Part shown: positions 5,958 to 6,972 of the stretch, piece after piece
How positions within the stretch are numbered: position 1 is the first letter of the stretch
How the letters are laid out: each line of letters opens with the position of its first letter
From: Spirochaetales bacterium
GTDB taxonomy: Bacteria > Spirochaetota > Spirochaetia > DTKZ01
Length of the DNA: 6,972 nucleotides
Direction of reading: 5' to 3'
Assembly (NCBI GenBank): GCA_031274005.1
Contig: JAISQU010000192.1
Location: forward strand, 1 to 6,972
Translations under genes and position numbers: made by a program
The notes under the pieces: model-generated
Database searches by the model: none
What the model was told of the DNA's origin: nothing
Seen by the model: the letters and a program-made list of their open reading frames with translations, nothing else

Positions 5958-6641
5958 ATGAGAATACCTCTTACAAAATACGGCTTGCCCCAGGTCGTTT
6001 TTTTTCCTGTCCTGACCTGCGCTGTGATGATAGGCTTAGCCGCTGTATTCCGTCCGGCTTTTTGGCTCGTCCCGGCGGAGATTGTTTTAAGCCTTATTCT
6101 GATCTGGATGCTTTCCTTTTTCCGGGACCCCGGCCGGAGGGTTGCGCGGGATGAGACCGTTTTGCTTTCCCCCGCGGACGGGAAGGTTACGGATATTTCC
6201 GTTATTGATGACGGCGGCGGCTTGGGGCAAAAGGCCCTGCGGATCGGCATTTTTTTAAGCGTTTTTAATGTTCATATCAACCGGGCGCCCTGTTCGGTGC
6301 GGATAGACAAGATAACTTATAAAAAGGGCGCTTACAAAAACGCCATGTCCCCGGAATCGGGCGCGGTCAACGAGTCCAACGATATTATGATGACCCGCCT
6401 GTCGGAACCGCATGACCGGCTTCTGGTACGGCAGATAAGCGGGGCCATCGCGCGGCATATTGTTTGCGCCGCGAAAGCGGGGGGTGAATACGAACAGGGC
6501 GAGCGCTTCGGCATGATAAAATTCGGGTCCCGCACGGAGCTGTATCTTCCCACATCCGAAGGCGGGCGCTACGATATCGCGGTGAAAATCGGCGACGCCG
6601 TACGGGCGGGGCTTACGCCCCTTATCAGGTACCGGCAATGA
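5958..6641 (+). CDS. psd: Phosphatidylserine decarboxylase proenzyme, short (Psd-related) type
   Basis: This membrane enzyme decarboxylates phosphatidylserine to phosphatidylethanolamine. It is made as a proenzyme that cuts itself between Gly and Ser to create a pyruvoyl cofactor. The 227 residues begin with two hydrophobic helices (about 11-51), followed by LLSPADGKV with D74, FNVHINRAP with H106, and the processing site FGSRTELYLP. Cleavage before S191 would leave a 37-residue alpha chain. The FGSR form and the length fit the short bacterial/archaeal-type family rather than the longer E. coli LGST enzyme. ATG 5958 matches the family N-terminus but has almost no ribosome binding site. An in-frame GTG at 5901 would add 19 residues that do not look like the family. 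The TGA stop overlaps the next gene as ATGA, so the two lipid genes are translationally coupled. Confidence 0.92.
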   Translation: MRIPLTKYGLPQVVFFPVLTCAVMIGLAAVFRPAFWLVPAEIVLSLILIWMLSFFRDPGRRVARDETVLLSPADGKVTDISVIDDGGGLGQKALRIGIFLSVFNVHINRAPCSVRIDKITYKKGAYKNAMSPESGAVNESNDIMMTRLSEPHDRLLVRQISGAIARHIVCAAKAGGEYEQGERFGMIKFGSRTELYLPTSEGGRYDIAVKIGDAVRAGLTPLIRYRQ

Positions 6642-6972
6642 ATAAAGAAAAAAGATTCGGACGCCGGCGGAATTCCCAGCCGGGGCACGTTAAAAAAATG
6701 AGGCTGAAATATATAGCGATTCTTCCGTCGCTTATTACTTTGATGAACGCCATGTGCGGTTTTATCGCGATTGTCTACGCCGGCAGGGGATCGGACGGCG
6801 GAATGGTAAGTTCGATTTTTCGAAGGTCCGGGGTTACGGTTTTTGCCTGGGCGGGGTATATGATTTTTCTTGCCATGATCGCGGACGTACTGGACGGGCG
6901 GGTTGCGCGTTTAAGCAAGACAACTTCCAGTTTCGGCGGACAGCTTGACAGTTTATCGGACGCCATCAGTTT
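6638..6972 (+). CDS. pssA: CDP-diacylglycerol-serine O-phosphatidyltransferase (partial, 3' cut off)
   Basis: This integral membrane enzyme joins L-serine to CDP-diacylglycerol, making phosphatidylserine, the substrate of the preceding decarboxylase. The 111 visible residues start with a basic N-terminal tail (about 1-23) and hydrophobic segments at about 24-46 and 65-82. Next comes the complete CDP-alcohol phosphatidyltransferase signature: D83, D86-G, A90-R91, G100, D104 and D108 in the spacing D-x2-DG-x2-AR-x8-G-x3-D-x3-D. That these residues bind the metal and CDP group is established for the family. The serine specificity is inferred from pairing with psd and from the SSFGGQLDSLSDAISF segment, which is typical of PssA. 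The start ATG overlaps the psd stop by 4 nt, with AGG about 8 nt upstream. A later ATG at 6698 is possible but lacks a better ribosome site. The gene continues past the right edge. Confidence 0.88.
   Translation, partial: MNKEKRFGRRRNSQPGHVKKMRLKYIAILPSLITLMNAMCGFIAIVYAGRGSDGGMVSSIFRRSGVTVFAWAGYMIFLAMIADVLDGRVARLSKTTSSFGGQLDSLSDAIS

Noticed and set aside
6754..6966. Short open frames on both strands within the phosphatidylserine synthase gene
   Set aside because: The frame from 6638 carries the complete CDP-alcohol phosphatidyltransferase signature, so the others are shadows.

Overview
The window comes from a bacterial chromosome with fairly GC-rich, tightly packed genes. Four gene blocks are separated by one convergent junction and one long AT-rich intergenic region. 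The organism cannot be named from the sequence. A free-living or host-associated anaerobe such as a spirochaete is a guess from gene style only, not a result. No phage, transposase, CRISPR, rRNA or tRNA gene is visible.

Region 1 (1-2608, + strand) is the most interesting part. It looks like the downstream part of a family 2A encapsulin operon. The left edge holds the last 30 codons of a protein whose C-terminus resembles the closing strand of an HK97-fold encapsulin shell. A group II (SufS-type) cysteine desulfurase follows, overlapping it by 14 nt and carrying an unusual Ala/Pro-rich N-terminal extension of about 126 residues. Four nucleotides later comes an EpsC-type serine O-acetyltransferase. 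In known family 2A systems (SrpI-type) the extended desulfurase is the shell cargo, and the acetyltransferase feeds cysteine synthesis. Together they would load cysteine sulfur into a protein compartment.

Region 2 (2732-5357, - strand) is a two-gene operon reading toward region 1. A stand-alone FIST-domain sensor protein is followed 25 nt later by an NAD(P)-dependent aldehyde dehydrogenase of unknown substrate. A hairpin at 2664-2716 with a T-rich tail on the - strand probably ends this operon. A good sigma70-like promoter and a perfect 16-bp palindrome lie upstream of the FIST gene.

Region 3 (5358-5957) is about 600 bases with no gene. Its left two thirds are AT-rich and hold a long imperfect inverted repeat (about 5465-5681) resembling a decayed miniature element or a long hairpin RNA. 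Its right third holds several GC-rich palindromes and a stem-loop at 5849-5912.

Region 4 (5958-6972, + strand) is a phosphatidylethanolamine synthesis operon. A short-type phosphatidylserine decarboxylase proenzyme overlaps by 4 nt a phosphatidylserine synthase of the CDP-alcohol phosphatidyltransferase family, which runs off the right edge. The decarboxylase gene has a promoter-like sequence so close to its start codon that its mRNA could be leaderless.
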